Positions 24,962 to 33,592 of a stretch of DNA of 45,108 nt are shown piece after piece; the stretch's first letter is position 1; each line of letters begins with the position of its first letter. The position numbers and the translations under genes were made by a program. Source of the stretch: Spirochaetales bacterium Spiro_02 (lineage in GTDB: Bacteria; Spirochaetota; Spirochaetia; Sphaerochaetales; Sphaerochaetaceae). The notes below the pieces were generated by a model that was given only the letters and a program-made list of their open reading frames with translations, ran no database searches and was not told the DNA's origin. The stretch is taken from assembly GCA_001604275.1 (NCBI GenBank), contig LVBD01000005.1, forward strand, positions 1 to 45,108, written 5' to 3'.

Positions 24962-26868
24962 AGTTGCGCTCCCGCCTGCTGATCCTCGTCATCATCGCAC
25001 TGTGCATCACGGCGGTCTGTTGCATTTTCGCCGCAACCAAAGCTTTCAAAACCACGCTCACACAATCCACCTCGACAGAACTCGCAGCACAATGCAGATA
25101 TCTTGCCGAGACCATCCCCGAACTCCTTGCCGCGGCAGAGGAAACCTGGCCGCAGGAGGCGACCGATTCCTCTATCGACCGGTACGCTTCGGCTTTGGGA
25201 ATACGGATCACCATCATCGACGTAGACGGTACGGTACGGTACGACAGCCAGGCGGATCCCGCCATGATGGACAACCATGCATGGAGAGCCGAAGTGCGGC
25301 AGGCTCTGGAAATCGGCGAAGGGGAAAGTTCCCGGACAAGCGGAACACTCGAAACGACGATGATCTATCACGCACTGCGCATCGACCCTCCGCAGACTCT
25401 AGTCCCGATGGTCATGAGAACCGGAGCGCCCGTTTCCGATATCAGTGCTTGGCAGACACAATTCAACCAGATTCTTCTGCCGTTACTGCTGATTCTGCTG
25501 GCTTGCATCGTCATCGTCACGCTGCTGATCATCCGTCACATCACGAAACCGATCGACCTCCTCGCCGCAGCAGCAATCCGCTATGCCGCTGGGGATCTGT
25601 CGCCGAGGACGCTGATAGACGGCCCCCAGGAATTGAAACAGCTGTCCGAAACGCTCAACATGATGGCCAGCGAACTGGCGATGCGCATCCGGCAGCTGGA
25701 ACAGGACAAACTGCTCTATTCGTCGATCCTCCTGTCAATGACCGAAGGAGTCCTGATGGTGGACCGAAAGCAGACGATCCTCCTTGCGAACCACGCGGCG
25801 GCGATGATGATCGGCAGGGATTCGATGGAACATCCTTCCGGAGAGCCGGCTTCTCGCTCCCCTACCCAGCTGATCGGCAGTAGCGTTTTCCAGCTGTTCC
25901 GGGATTCCGATCTGACGCGTGCAATCGAGCGGACGGCCGCGGGGGAAGGCCCTCGACAGGTAACGGTGGTTCGTTACGGACACCTGCACGGAGATACGGC
26001 GGTTCTGGTAGGATCGGGAAAAGAGCGGACGTACCAGGTATCGATGGCGGCGATCAACGATACGCAGGACAAGAAATCAGGACAGGTCGTCATCACGTTC
26101 GCAGACATCACCGACTTGAAGCATCTGGAACAGATCAGGAAGGATTTCGTCGCGAACGTATCCCATGAGCTGAAAACTCCGTTGACAGCGATCGGAGGAT
26201 TCGCCGAACTACTGGCGAACGAACGGATCGGAGAGCAGGATGCGACGAAATTCGCGAAGATCATCGACCGGAACGCGAAGCAGATGCTCGACATCATCAA
26301 CGATCTGCTGTTGCTCGCCTCGTTGGAAAATACCAACTCAAGCCCATCGATGAGCCGTTGCACACTCGAATCCCTGCTTGACGAGACGATTGAGACAATC
26401 CAGTACCGGGCGGATCTCAAGCATATGAAGATCGTCAAGACGGTCGTCGATCCATCGGGAGACGGCGTGTATGCGAACCAGGGACTGCTCGTGCAGGCTC
26501 TGGTCAACCTGGCTGTCAATGCGATCACATACAGCGACGAAGGCACCGAAATCCGGCTGGAAGCCAAAGCGGACGACCAGTTCGTGAAGCTGTCAGTCAT
26601 CGACCACGGCTGCGGCATTCCGGAAAAAGACCTGTCAAGGATATTCGAACGATTCTACCGTGTGGACAAGGCGAGAAGCCGAAGCCAGGGAGGAACCGGC
26701 CTAGGGCTGTCCATCGTCAAACATGTCACCGTCCTGCATGGAGGCGGGGTCGAAGTCATCAGCAAGGAGAACGTAGGTTCGACATTCACCATCACGATCC
26801 CCCGCGAAGATGCTAGGATCGCCCGACTAAGAGCCAGAAGCAAGGAACTCTACTCGGAAAAGGCATAA
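24958..26868 (+). CDS. phoR: Phosphate-regulon sensor histidine kinase PhoR
   Basis: Membrane sensor kinase of 636 residues that phosphorylates PhoB. Segments in order: transmembrane helix 7-27, periplasmic part about 30-168, transmembrane helix 171-193, HAMP-like linker to about 247, PAS domain about 250-385, HisKA with V-S-H-E-L-K-T-P-L (phospho-accepting His403), and the ATPase domain with N-L-A-V-N-A-I-T-Y-S, D-H-G-C-G-I-P and G-G-T-G-L-G-L-S. The periplasmic part is larger than in E. coli PhoR and like that of PhoR/WalK in Gram-positives. The ATG overlaps the phoB stop (ATGA). It converges with the pst operon, leaving 22 bases. Confidence 0.9.
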   Translation: MKLRSRLLILVIIALCITAVCCIFAATKAFKTTLTQSTSTELAAQCRYLAETIPELLAAAEETWPQEATDSSIDRYASALGIRITIIDVDGTVRYDSQADPAMMDNHAWRAEVRQALEIGEGESSRTSGTLETTMIYHALRIDPPQTLVPMVMRTGAPVSDISAWQTQFNQILLPLLLILLACIVIVTLLIIRHITKPIDLLAAAAIRYAAGDLSPRTLIDGPQELKQLSETLNMMASELAMRIRQLEQDKLLYSSILLSMTEGVLMVDRKQTILLANHAAAMMIGRDSMEHPSGEPASRSPTQLIGSSVFQLFRDSDLTRAIERTAAGEGPRQVTVVRYGHLHGDTAVLVGSGKERTYQVSMAAINDTQDKKSGQVVITFADITDLKHLEQIRKDFVANVSHELKTPLTAIGGFAELLANERIGEQDATKFAKIIDRNAKQMLDIINDLLLLASLENTNSSPSMSRCTLESLLDETIETIQYRADLKHMKIVKTVVDPSGDGVYANQGLLVQALVNLAVNAITYSDEGTEIRLEAKADDQFVKLSVIDHGCGIPEKDLSRIFERFYRVDKARSRSQGGTGLGLSIVKHVTVLHGGGVEVISKENVGSTFTITIPREDARIARLRARSKELYSEKA

Positions 26869-26890
26869 AAACATGACGAGCACAGACAGG

Positions 26891-27592
26891 CTATTTTGAA
26901 TCTTCCTGTTCCAGATAGCCCGCGTATTCGGAGAGAAACGTCCCGTCGTCATATACCCCTTTGCTCTGCATCGAGCCGGCATCGCTCCGTTTCGGAATAT
27001 TCATCGAATCCACCTCCAGCGGTTCGCGAAAGTCGATTTCCATATAGAGAGCTTTCCTGATAGCGACTTCAAGGTTTCTTCCATCGGTCAGATCGTCAAG
27101 ATTGCGTCGTATCGCATCGCTACGAGCGACCAGTTCCTGCATGTACAAGCCGAGCTTCACGGCCTGCATGGCGGTCGGCCGGCGCTTCGTGCTCTTCGCT
27201 ACCGAGGCAAAGCCGTCCGCATCCTGTGCCGATGCCATCAGGTACCGTGACAGGAGCGTCGCCATTCCCGCCCCCCGATCCGCACCTGCGGAAAGCCACA
27301 TGCCGCCCAATCTGGAAAACGAGCCGACGAGCACCGTCACGTCCGGCATGCTCTCCAGCATACCGGCGACCTCGCCGTACCGAGGATGGTCGTCCATCAT
27401 CAGCACGAGATCCTTCTCCATGATTTTCTTCGCCAATCTGGCGGCCCATGAACTCACTTTCAAACTTCCGGTACTGCGGTGCCGACCTCCATCCGACAGA
27501 TCGACGGCACACAGGGAGTATGTATTCTGATAGAGTTCCAATCCGACAGCCCGTCCATGCTCGGACAGGCGATATGCAATCGAAGTGTCCAT
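26891..27592 (-). CDS. Unknown protein, last gene of the pst-phoU operon
   Basis: A 233-residue soluble protein that I do not recognise. It starts M-D-T-S-I-A-Y-R-L-S-E-H-G-R-A-V-G-L-E-L-Y, which reads like a strand-rich opening, contains D-L-V-L-M-M-D-D-H-P-R-Y, T-V-L-V-G-S-F-S-R-L-G-G-M-W and a Lys/Arg-rich T-K-R-R-P-T-A-M-Q-A-V-K, and ends in an acidic tail. No signal peptide or membrane segment is visible. I chose ATG 27592; the frame is open to 27724, overlapping the end of phoU. A GGGGG stretch lies 12 bases before the ATG, a long spacing. It lies 80 bases after phoU on the same strand with no terminator between, so a link to phosphate control is suggested by position only. Confidence 0.7.
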   Translation of the reverse strand: MDTSIAYRLSEHGRAVGLELYQNTYSLCAVDLSDGGRHRSTGSLKVSSWAARLAKKIMEKDLVLMMDDHPRYGEVAGMLESMPDVTVLVGSFSRLGGMWLSAGADRGAGMATLLSRYLMASAQDADGFASVAKSTKRRPTAMQAVKLGLYMQELVARSDAIRRNLDDLTDGRNLEVAIRKALYMEIDFREPLEVDSMNIPKRSDAGSMQSKGVYDDGTFLSEYAGYLEQEDSK

Positions 27593-27672
27593 GTCTCGAG
27601 CATACCCCCGGACAGGACGGACAAAAGAGGTTATCGGACGGACAGTCTTCGTGGTTCGAGGCCTCTGGGGGG

Positions 27673-28335
27673 TCAATTCAAGTCGGGCTTCACTCCGGCG
27701 GCCATGTACACGATCCATGAGCAAATGGTCGTGACATGGTCTCCCAGACGCTCCATTTCCTTTGCGATGTAGAAGTAGTTGTACAGATCCTCCCGATCCT
27801 TGGCTTCTTTCGGTTCTTCGGCGAAGATCAAGGCGTTGATCTGTCTTCGGTACTCATCGATTCCATCGTCCATCGCCGCGACCTTCCGGGCCAATTCGGC
27901 GTCGTTGGCGATCAAGGCGTCGACGGCGCACCGAGTCATTTTCGCATCTGCCAGCGCCATGTCTGCGATGGCATCGACGATCTTCCGGTGGGAGGTTCCG
28001 CTGGTCGTCTGGACGGCGAGTTTCGCCAGATGCGCCGCATGGTCTCCCATCCGTTCCAAGCTCGTGACTATCTTCAGTCCTGCGATCACCTGCCGCATGT
28101 AATGTCCGTACGGAGCTTCACTGATCAGCAGCCTCACGCCGTCCGACTCGATCAGGTCCCGCATCTGGTCGATGAAGTAGTCTTCCGACACCACTTTCTC
28201 CGCCAGCGCCTCATCGTGGTTCTTGAAAGCGTGCATCGCCTGGTAGATCGCTTCCTCCACTCTGTTGACCATCTGGATGAGCAGTTCATGGAAAAACTGC
28301 ATCTTGTCATCCAACTGATATTTTTTCGTACCCAT
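27673..28335 (-). CDS. phoU: Phosphate transport regulator PhoU
   Basis: A 220-residue all-helical cytoplasmic protein that links the Pst transporter to PhoR and keeps the Pho regulon off when phosphate is sufficient. The two PhoU repeats are visible by their metal-cluster motifs: E-R-M-G-D-H-A-A-H in the first half (about 94-102) and E-R-L-G-D-H-V-T-T near the end. The Shine-Dalgarno AGGAGCG precedes ATG 28335. It follows pstB by 65 bases in the pst operon. Confidence 0.93.
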   Translation of the reverse strand: MGTKKYQLDDKMQFFHELLIQMVNRVEEAIYQAMHAFKNHDEALAEKVVSEDYFIDQMRDLIESDGVRLLISEAPYGHYMRQVIAGLKIVTSLERMGDHAAHLAKLAVQTTSGTSHRKIVDAIADMALADAKMTRCAVDALIANDAELARKVAAMDDGIDEYRRQINALIFAEEPKEAKDREDLYNYFYIAKEMERLGDHVTTICSWIVYMAAGVKPDLN

Positions 28336-28400
28336 ATTACGCTCCTATCGCATTCATTGCGCGGTCATGGTCGTTCCAAGGCCGCCGCCGGATACCGGCA

Positions 28401-29183
28401 TCAACCGAATTTTCCGGAGATATAGTCCTCGGTACGCTTGTCCTTCGGATTGAAGAACAGGTCGGCGGTATCGCCGTATTCGACGAGGTATCCGCATCGT
28501 TTGTCGTCGATCAGAAAGAACGCCGTCTTGTCCGAAACCCGGGACGCCTGCTGCATGTTGTGCGTCACGACGATGATCGTATAGCGTTCCTTCAACTCGG
28601 TCATCAGTTCCTCGATGCGGGCGGTGGAAATCGGATCAAGGGCGCTTGTCGGCTCGTCCATCAGCACCACATCGGGATTGACCGCCAGCGTCCGTGCGAT
28701 GCACAGCCGCTGTTGCTGACCACCTGACAAGCTCAAAGCGCTTTTGTGGAGACGATCCTTCACTTCGTCCCACAGCGCCGCTTGGGAAAGACTACGTTCG
28801 ACGGTCTCATGCAGTTCCGCCTTCGAAGGGCGACCATGCAGGCGCGGCCCATAGGCGACATTGTCGAAAATGCTCATCGGGAACGGATTCGGCTTCTGGA
28901 ACACCATGCCCACCCGTCGCCGAAGTTCCATCGTATCGTAGTCCCTGTAGACGTCATGTCCGTCGAAGATCACGTCTCCGGTGATCCTGACATTGTCGAT
29001 CAGGTCGTTCATCCGATCAAGAACCCGAAGAAACGTCGATTTTCCGCATCCTGACGGTCCGATGAACGCTGTCACCGTATTCGGGTCGATCGCAAGCGAC
29101 ACATCTTTCAGCGCATGGACGGAACCATACCAAAGATTCAAGTCCGTGACATCGAACAGATGCCCACCCGTATGTTCAATCAT
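28401..29183 (-). CDS. pstB: Phosphate ABC transporter ATP-binding protein
   Basis: ATPase of the high-affinity phosphate importer, 260 residues (family 250-260). Walker A is G-P-S-G-C-G-K-S-T (about 40-48), the PstB-typical R-M-N-D-L follows, then [15 protein letters not shown], the signature L-S-G-G-Q-Q-Q-R-L and Walker [14 protein letters not shown]. The start overlaps the pstA stop by 8 bases, with GAGAGG upstream. Confidence 0.96.
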   Translation of the reverse strand: MIEHTGGHLFDVTDLNLWYGSVHALKDVSLAIDPNTVTAFIGPSGCGKSTFLRVLDRMNDLIDNVRITGDVIFDGHDVYRDYDTMELRRRVGMVFQKPNPFPMSIFDNVAYGPRLHGRPSKAELHETVERSLSQAALWDEVKDRLHKSALSLSGGQQQRLCIARTLAVNPDVVLMDEPTSALDPISTARIEELMTELKERYTIIVVTHNMQQASRVSDKTAFFLIDDKRCGYLVEYGDTADLFFNPKDKRTEDYISGKFG

Positions 29184-30750
29184 TGCTTTTGCCTCTCTGT
29201 CTTCTCGTTGATGATGTCATCAGCACCCGGGCGATGATATTGATCGTCAGGACAACCACGACCAGGACAAGAGCCGAAGCGAACGCACGATCGAACGACT
29301 GTCCTTCGGTGATGGTCAGATAGATATGCATCGACAGTACTCGCGCCGAACTTCCTAGGTTCTTTACGAAATCGGTCGAAGAACCGATCGTATAGATCAA
29401 TGCCACCGTCTCGCCCACCGCACGTCCGATTGCGAGGATGATTCCCGTCGTGATACCGTTCACTGCCGAAGGAAGAATGACCTTGACGATCGTCTCGATC
29501 CGCGTGGCTCCCAGTCCGATGCTCGCCTCGCGCAACGATCGATCCACCGATCGTATCGCCTCCTCGCTGGTACGGATGATCGTCGGCAGAACCATCAGAG
29601 CGACGGTCAGCGTTCCGCTGATCAACGAGAAGCTCCAGCCGAACATCTGTACGAACACCAGAAGTCCGAACAATCCGAAGATGATCGAGGGGATGCCGGC
29701 GAGCACGTCGATACCGGCTCTGATGATCGAAGTCAGTCGTCCTTTCCTGGCGTATTCCACCAGATACACAGCAGCGGCGATGCCCAGCGGAGCGGCGACC
29801 AATGCCGTCAACGCCACCATGACGAACGTATTGCCGATGATCGAAAGGATCCCCCCGTACTTGCCGGACTCCACGGTCGGCTGGGTCAAGTACTCCCAGG
29901 TGATGTTCGGCCCGCTATCGATCCGTTCGCTTTTCAACAAGTCGATCGAAAGCCCCTCCTGCTTCGCATGGAAATACCATGAGGCGGGCATGACCGCCGT
30001 CGAACCTTCCCTTGTGGAAAGTTCCCGAACCGCGGCCTGTTCGCCAAGCTTTTGGGCGTCCAGTACATCGACAGGGATATCTCCCCCACCAAGGAGGGAC
30101 CAATCGGACACGGAACCGGACAACAGTCCGACTACATCATCGGAGGAGAGCGTTCCCACCCGGTTGTTGCCGTACAACTGCACGACCGAGCTGTTCGCCG
30201 CCAGAACATACAGGTCAAGAACCGGTTCACGGAAACCCGACGGAAGATCCGCAGGCCCGGCTTCCTTTCCGCGCGACAGGATCAGCACGGAACCTTTCCG
30301 GTCCTTCGCCTGGACAAGGATCTCATCGCGCGAAGCGACGACCGCACCGGATGCAGCGATCTGCCGACTCTCGATCCCGAGAAGCGCACTCGCTTCCTCG
30401 AGCGCCGAATCTTCCACATAGAGAAAAAACGGAGCGTCCGTGGAACTGATCTTGCGAAGCGACGCGACCTTTCCCAGCGCCATATCGCGCAGGGTGAACC
30501 ATGACAGGTGGCGGATGTTCGACTTTCCGTTGGCAATGACGATGACTGGAGGCTCGGCCGACTCGAAGCCTGCGTCCGCAAGGGTGGAAAGCGGAAGGAC
30601 ATCGCTTTCGGTCCGTTCGCTCTTATGGACGCCGCGGAATATCAGATAGCCGATGATCAGAGCGAGAAGCGCCACGGCCAGGAACGATAGGACCTTGATG
30701 ATCGTCAGCGCCACGTCGTTGGTCAGCTGTTTCTTTTTTTCAAATAGCAT
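29176..30750 (-). CDS. pstA: Phosphate ABC transporter permease PstA with a large periplasmic insertion
   Basis: Membrane subunit of the phosphate importer. At 524 residues it is about 230 longer than normal PstA (near 290). Transmembrane helix 1 is at about 16-39. Residues about 45-290 are soluble and contain [29 protein letters not shown], split here as a match to the PstS pattern in which a short strand is followed by L-T-x-D-Q-L and I-F-x-G-x-I-x-N-W. A weaker similar segment (near residue 70-140) suggests two lobes. The regular permease core follows (about 298-515) with E-Y-A-R-K-G and G-A-T-R-I-E-T. GGAGG precedes ATG 30750. The insertion may help deliver phosphate from PstS. Confidence 0.88.
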   Translation of the reverse strand: MLFEKKKQLTNDVALTIIKVLSFLAVALLALIIGYLIFRGVHKSERTESDVLPLSTLADAGFESAEPPVIVIANGKSNIRHLSWFTLRDMALGKVASLRKISSTDAPFFLYVEDSALEEASALLGIESRQIAASGAVVASRDEILVQAKDRKGSVLILSRGKEAGPADLPSGFREPVLDLYVLAANSSVVQLYGNNRVGTLSSDDVVGLLSGSVSDWSLLGGGDIPVDVLDAQKLGEQAAVRELSTREGSTAVMPASWYFHAKQEGLSIDLLKSERIDSGPNITWEYLTQPTVESGKYGGILSIIGNTFVMVALTALVAAPLGIAAAVYLVEYARKGRLTSIIRAGIDVLAGIPSIIFGLFGLLVFVQMFGWSFSLISGTLTVALMVLPTIIRTSEEAIRSVDRSLREASIGLGATRIETIVKVILPSAVNGITTGIILAIGRAVGETVALIYTIGSSTDFVKNLGSSARVLSMHIYLTITEGQSFDRAFASALVLVVVVLTINIIARVLMTSSTRRQRGKSND

Positions 30751-30752
30751 CG

Positions 30753-31649
30753 CTACGCCTCCATCCTGCTGCGCCGCGATATGGACACAACCACAAGATT
30801 GAGGGCGAGGATGAACACGAACAACAGCATCGCCGTGGCGAACAGGGCGGACATGTGGGTTCCTTCCGCATAGCTCATGTCAGTGACAATGTTCATCGTC
30901 AGCGTCCTGCCCATCGATATCGGCGACGTGGGAAATATCGGCGCGTTCCCACCGACGAGCAGCACAGCGGCGGTCTCTCCTACTGCGCGCCCCAATCCAA
31001 GGACGATAGCCGTAATGATTCCCGATCGTGCCGCTGGCACTACGACCCGGCTGATCGTCTGCCAGGAAGTCGCGCCCATCGCCACGGAGGCTTGGCGCAA
31101 TTCATCTCCGACCGCTCGAATCGATACTTCGCTCACATTGATGATCGTAGGGAGCACCATGATGGCAAGGATAATCGATGCGGCAAGCAGGCTGTAGCCG
31201 TTGCCGCCGAACGTATTGCGGACGGCGGGGACGATCACCGCGATACCGAACAGGCCATAGATGATCGAAGGAATGCCGGCCAGTAACTCGATCGAGCTGC
31301 GAAGAATCGTTGCTGTACGCCCTTTCGCGAACTCAGCCAGATAGATCGCCGCAGCAAGGGCGATCGGAGTGGATAGCAGCAAGGAGAGGAACGTAACGAC
31401 GAAGCTGGCGTATATGAACGACGCGATCCCATAGGATGGAGGATCGCCAGAAGGTCGCCAGTCGGCCGAAAACAAGAACTGCGAGACAGGAACATCGCCG
31501 AACATCGGAAGCCCCTGCTGGAAGATGAACAGACTGATCAACAAGACCGTCGCTACGGAGACTAAAGCGCAGAGCAACAGGAATACCCTGCCGCTCCGCT
31601 CCTTGAAACTTCGTGCACGGTCGCTGGATAGCAAACCTTTTCCCATCAT
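30753..31649 (-). CDS. pstC: Phosphate ABC transporter permease PstC
   Basis: Second permease subunit, 298 residues, normal size and without the insertion seen in PstA. Six hydrophobic segments are visible. Family marks are [26 protein letters not shown] and G-A-T-S-W-Q-T-I-S-R-V-V-V-P-A-A-R-S-G, the coupling loop. There are two adjacent ATG codons (31649 and 31646) and no good Shine-Dalgarno; the pstS stop lies only 3 bases upstream, so translational coupling is likely. Confidence 0.94.
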   Translation of the reverse strand: MMGKGLLSSDRARSFKERSGRVFLLLCALVSVATVLLISLFIFQQGLPMFGDVPVSQFLFSADWRPSGDPPSYGIASFIYASFVVTFLSLLLSTPIALAAAIYLAEFAKGRTATILRSSIELLAGIPSIIYGLFGIAVIVPAVRNTFGGNGYSLLAASIILAIMVLPTIINVSEVSIRAVGDELRQASVAMGATSWQTISRVVVPAARSGIITAIVLGLGRAVGETAAVLLVGGNAPIFPTSPISMGRTLTMNIVTDMSYAEGTHMSALFATAMLLFVFILALNLVVVSISRRSRMEA

Positions 31650-31652
31650 GAC

Positions 31653-32498
31653 TTAGTCGAGGGGGATGAATTCACTGTCCAGAACGATGGCCTGACCCTT
31701 CGCCGAGAGAAGGAAATCTACAAAATCCTTCTCCACACCACCTTGCAGCGGCCCCTTGCTCACCACGTACAGAGCACGGCTGATCGGATATTCCCCGCTC
31801 TTGACGGCATCGGACGATGGCGCCACGCCGTCGACAGTCAGCACTTTGCCGCCCGCTTCGGTGATGATGTGATTGAACGCCATGCCAATGTATCCGATCG
31901 AATTGGGAGTCGATGCGATCTTGGCCGCCAACTCGCCGTTCTCACGCGCTACGATCGCGTTCACACTCGGGCTTTTCTTTCGGGAATCCAGGACGATTTC
32001 CTTGAACGAACCATAGGTTCCGCTTGTTTCGTCACGGACGATCAGTTCGATCTTCGCATCCTTGCCCCCGACTTCCTTCCAGTTGGTGATCTCGCCGGCG
32101 AAGATTGCCGCCAGCTGATCCATCGTAAGGTTCGAGATCGAAACGGAGCTGTTCACCGCCACGCTCAGCCCGTCGAGAGCGATCGTCGTAGGAACCAGAC
32201 CTGCGTCGACTTCCGCCGGCTTCAGCTCCCTGCTGGAACCTGCGAGCGAAAGCGTTCCTTCCTGCAACTGCTTGATGCCGACGGACGACCCGAGTGTCTC
32301 ATAGCTGATCTTCACACCGGGATTCGCGTCTTCGAAAACTGGGATCGCGCTGTTGACGATCGGAGCGACGGTAGAAGATCCACCGAAGGTATAGTTCTTG
32401 GTCGAGCCGGATGCGCCGCTCTCTCCGCTTCCCTGGGCAAAGACCGCCGCAGCGGACAGCGCACCGACCAATGCAATCATCATCAATGTCTTTTTCAT
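31653..32498 (-). CDS. pstS: Phosphate ABC transporter substrate-binding protein
   Basis: Periplasmic phosphate-binding protein, 281 residues. Residues 1-21 form a signal peptide ending A-A-A-V-F-A-Q, without a lipobox cysteine. The phosphate pocket is visible as G-G-S-S-T-V-A-P-I (about 39-47), L-A-G-S-S-R-E-L-K-P near 85 and R-D-E-T-S-G-T-Y-G-S-F, and the D-Q-L-A-A-I-F-A-G-E-I-T-N-W signature is present. GGAGGAG precedes ATG 32498; the open frame continues to 32690, across the Pho box, which is a shadow. It heads the operon pstSCAB-phoU-unknown. Confidence 0.95.
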   Translation of the reverse strand: MKKTLMMIALVGALSAAAVFAQGSGESGASGSTKNYTFGGSSTVAPIVNSAIPVFEDANPGVKISYETLGSSVGIKQLQEGTLSLAGSSRELKPAEVDAGLVPTTIALDGLSVAVNSSVSISNLTMDQLAAIFAGEITNWKEVGGKDAKIELIVRDETSGTYGSFKEIVLDSRKKSPSVNAIVARENGELAAKIASTPNSIGYIGMAFNHIITEAGGKVLTVDGVAPSSDAVKSGEYPISRALYVVSKGPLQGGVEKDFVDFLLSAKGQAIVLDSEFIPLD

Positions 32499-32548
32499 AG
32501 TTTCTCCTCCATTGGATGACCTTACCCTACATGGATGTTGCAAGAAAA

Positions 32549-32577
32549 CATTCACAAAACTATGAGAAAAGTATGAA
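32549..32577 (-). promoter_or_regulatory. Candidate Pho box upstream of pstS
   Basis: On the minus strand: TTCATAC-TTTT-CTCATAG-TTTT-GTGAATG, three 7-base units with 4-base T spacers, an exact 11-base period. This is the architecture bound by tandem PhoB/PhoP dimers. It ends 51 bases before the pstS start. The unit TTCATAC-TTTT recurs before phoB. Confidence 0.65.
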
Positions 32578-32654
32578 TTTCCAACCCTATGATTCCAGAC
32601 GGAGGACGGAAGGCGGATCAGATGGTCGTGGCATGCCCGTCTGCCCGTCATACC

Positions 32655-32694
32655 AAAAAAAAGGACGACGCAGGCAAAACCATACGTCATCCTT
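32655..32694 (-). terminator. Intrinsic terminator after the first desulfoferrodoxin gene
   Basis: On the minus strand AAGGATGACG and CGTCGTCCTT pair over 10 bases (one G-U pair) around a 14-base loop and are followed by a run of eight T. It lies 29 bases beyond the stop and separates this gene from the pst operon. Confidence 0.8.
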
Positions 32695-32722
32695 ATTCTC
32701 TACAGGAAGAATTACGACTTGA

Positions 32723-33106
32723 CTATTTCGCGAGATCGACCTTCCAAAGGCCGTGGAGATTGCAGTATTCGTAGACGGCCACTACACCTTCCTCATTGCA
32801 GAATACCTGTTCCGGTTTCTCGCCGGGTTTCAGATACTTGCGCTTGATGCCATCCTTGGTCTCGACGGCGATCCATTGGATATAATGCTCCTCGGTCATC
32901 GGATGAGGAACGGAACCTACCTTAACGTCGAGTTCGTTGCCACGGACTTCAACCACGGGAACATGCTTTTCCGTCGCACCATCGCTGGTGTTCGCCTTGA
33001 GTTCGATCATCGGCTTGCCGCAACAGACCAGCTGGCCGCCGCCGCTATGGACGAGATCGACGATATTCCCGCACACGGAACACCTGAAAAACTTTGCACT
33101 ATCCAT
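32723..33106 (-). CDS. dfx: Desulfoferrodoxin (two-iron superoxide reductase)
   Basis: A 127-residue cytoplasmic enzyme that reduces superoxide to hydrogen peroxide without releasing O2, typical of anaerobes. The N-terminal desulforedoxin domain binds an Fe(SCys)4 centre through C-S-V-C and C-C (about residues 9-12 and 28-29). The catalytic domain has E-K-H-V-P (with the Glu-Lys pair of the active site), H-P-M-T-E-E-H-Y-I and C-N-L-H-G-L-W, giving the His4-Cys iron site. ATG 33106 follows GAGGGGAG (33120-33113); a TTG one codon upstream is in frame. A perfect palindrome lies directly upstream and a strong terminator downstream. Confidence 0.94.
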   Translation of the reverse strand: MDSAKFFRCSVCGNIVDLVHSGGGQLVCCGKPMIELKANTSDGATEKHVPVVEVRGNELDVKVGSVPHPMTEEHYIQWIAVETKDGIKRKYLKPGEKPEQVFCNEEGVVAVYEYCNLHGLWKVDLAK

Positions 33107-33119
33107 CAAACACTCCCCT

Positions 33120-33132
33120 CGGTCAATGACCG
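33120..33132. promoter_or_regulatory. Perfect palindrome adjoining the desulfoferrodoxin ribosome-binding site
   Basis: CGGTCA-A-TGACCG, 13 bases, ends where the Shine-Dalgarno begins and lies 14-26 bases upstream of the start codon. It could be a repressor operator or, as RNA, a small hairpin beside the ribosome site. Confidence 0.4.
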
Positions 33133-33190
33133 ATACATTGGTTTCATGTTTCCATCATATCCAATCATGAAGGAAACGAAAAGCGAAAAA

Positions 33191-33379
33191 TCATACGATT
33201 CGTTGCGTTTCAGAAAACATCATCTGTTCCGCATGATCCCGAACAGGCTCCCCTTCGGGCTGTTCATCCAGTTCCGCCAAAGCGGCGCCATCGTCCAGAT
33301 CAAAGCCTTCCTGCTCAAGCAGAGCGGGATCTTCGAACACGACATCCCTGCGGATGGTCCTGTACTTGTCTTTTCTCAT
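33191..33379 (-). CDS. Small acidic hypothetical protein
   Basis: A 62-residue open frame that begins M-R-K-D-K-Y-R-T-I-R-R-D-V-V-F-E-D-P-A-L-L and continues with many Glu and Asp. It has a good Shine-Dalgarno (AAGGAG, 9 bases before ATG 33379), which is the main reason for calling it. The frame is open further upstream to 33655 through the promoter region of the plus-strand paralogue, which I do not take as coding. It lies 84 bases upstream of the first desulfoferrodoxin gene on the same strand and could be in its transcript. No family is recognised. Confidence 0.45.
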   Translation of the reverse strand: MRKDKYRTIRRDVVFEDPALLEQEGFDLDDGAALAELDEQPEGEPVRDHAEQMMFSETQRIV

Positions 33380-33592
33380 ACGCAGATTCTCCTTCGCTCC
33401 AGCTAACGATACGTCGGCCCCGACGAATCCGGTCGCTTCCTTCCCGTATGCATTCCTGTGAAAGACCAGCGTCGCGAATCCGAGGAAAGCCACGCCTTCA
33501 TATAGAAAAGATACTACTGAAATCGAGAATTGGCAAAAGCTCGTATTGATTTTCTTGTGCTTTGCGCACATATTTTGTGCGGAGGTCAGTCC

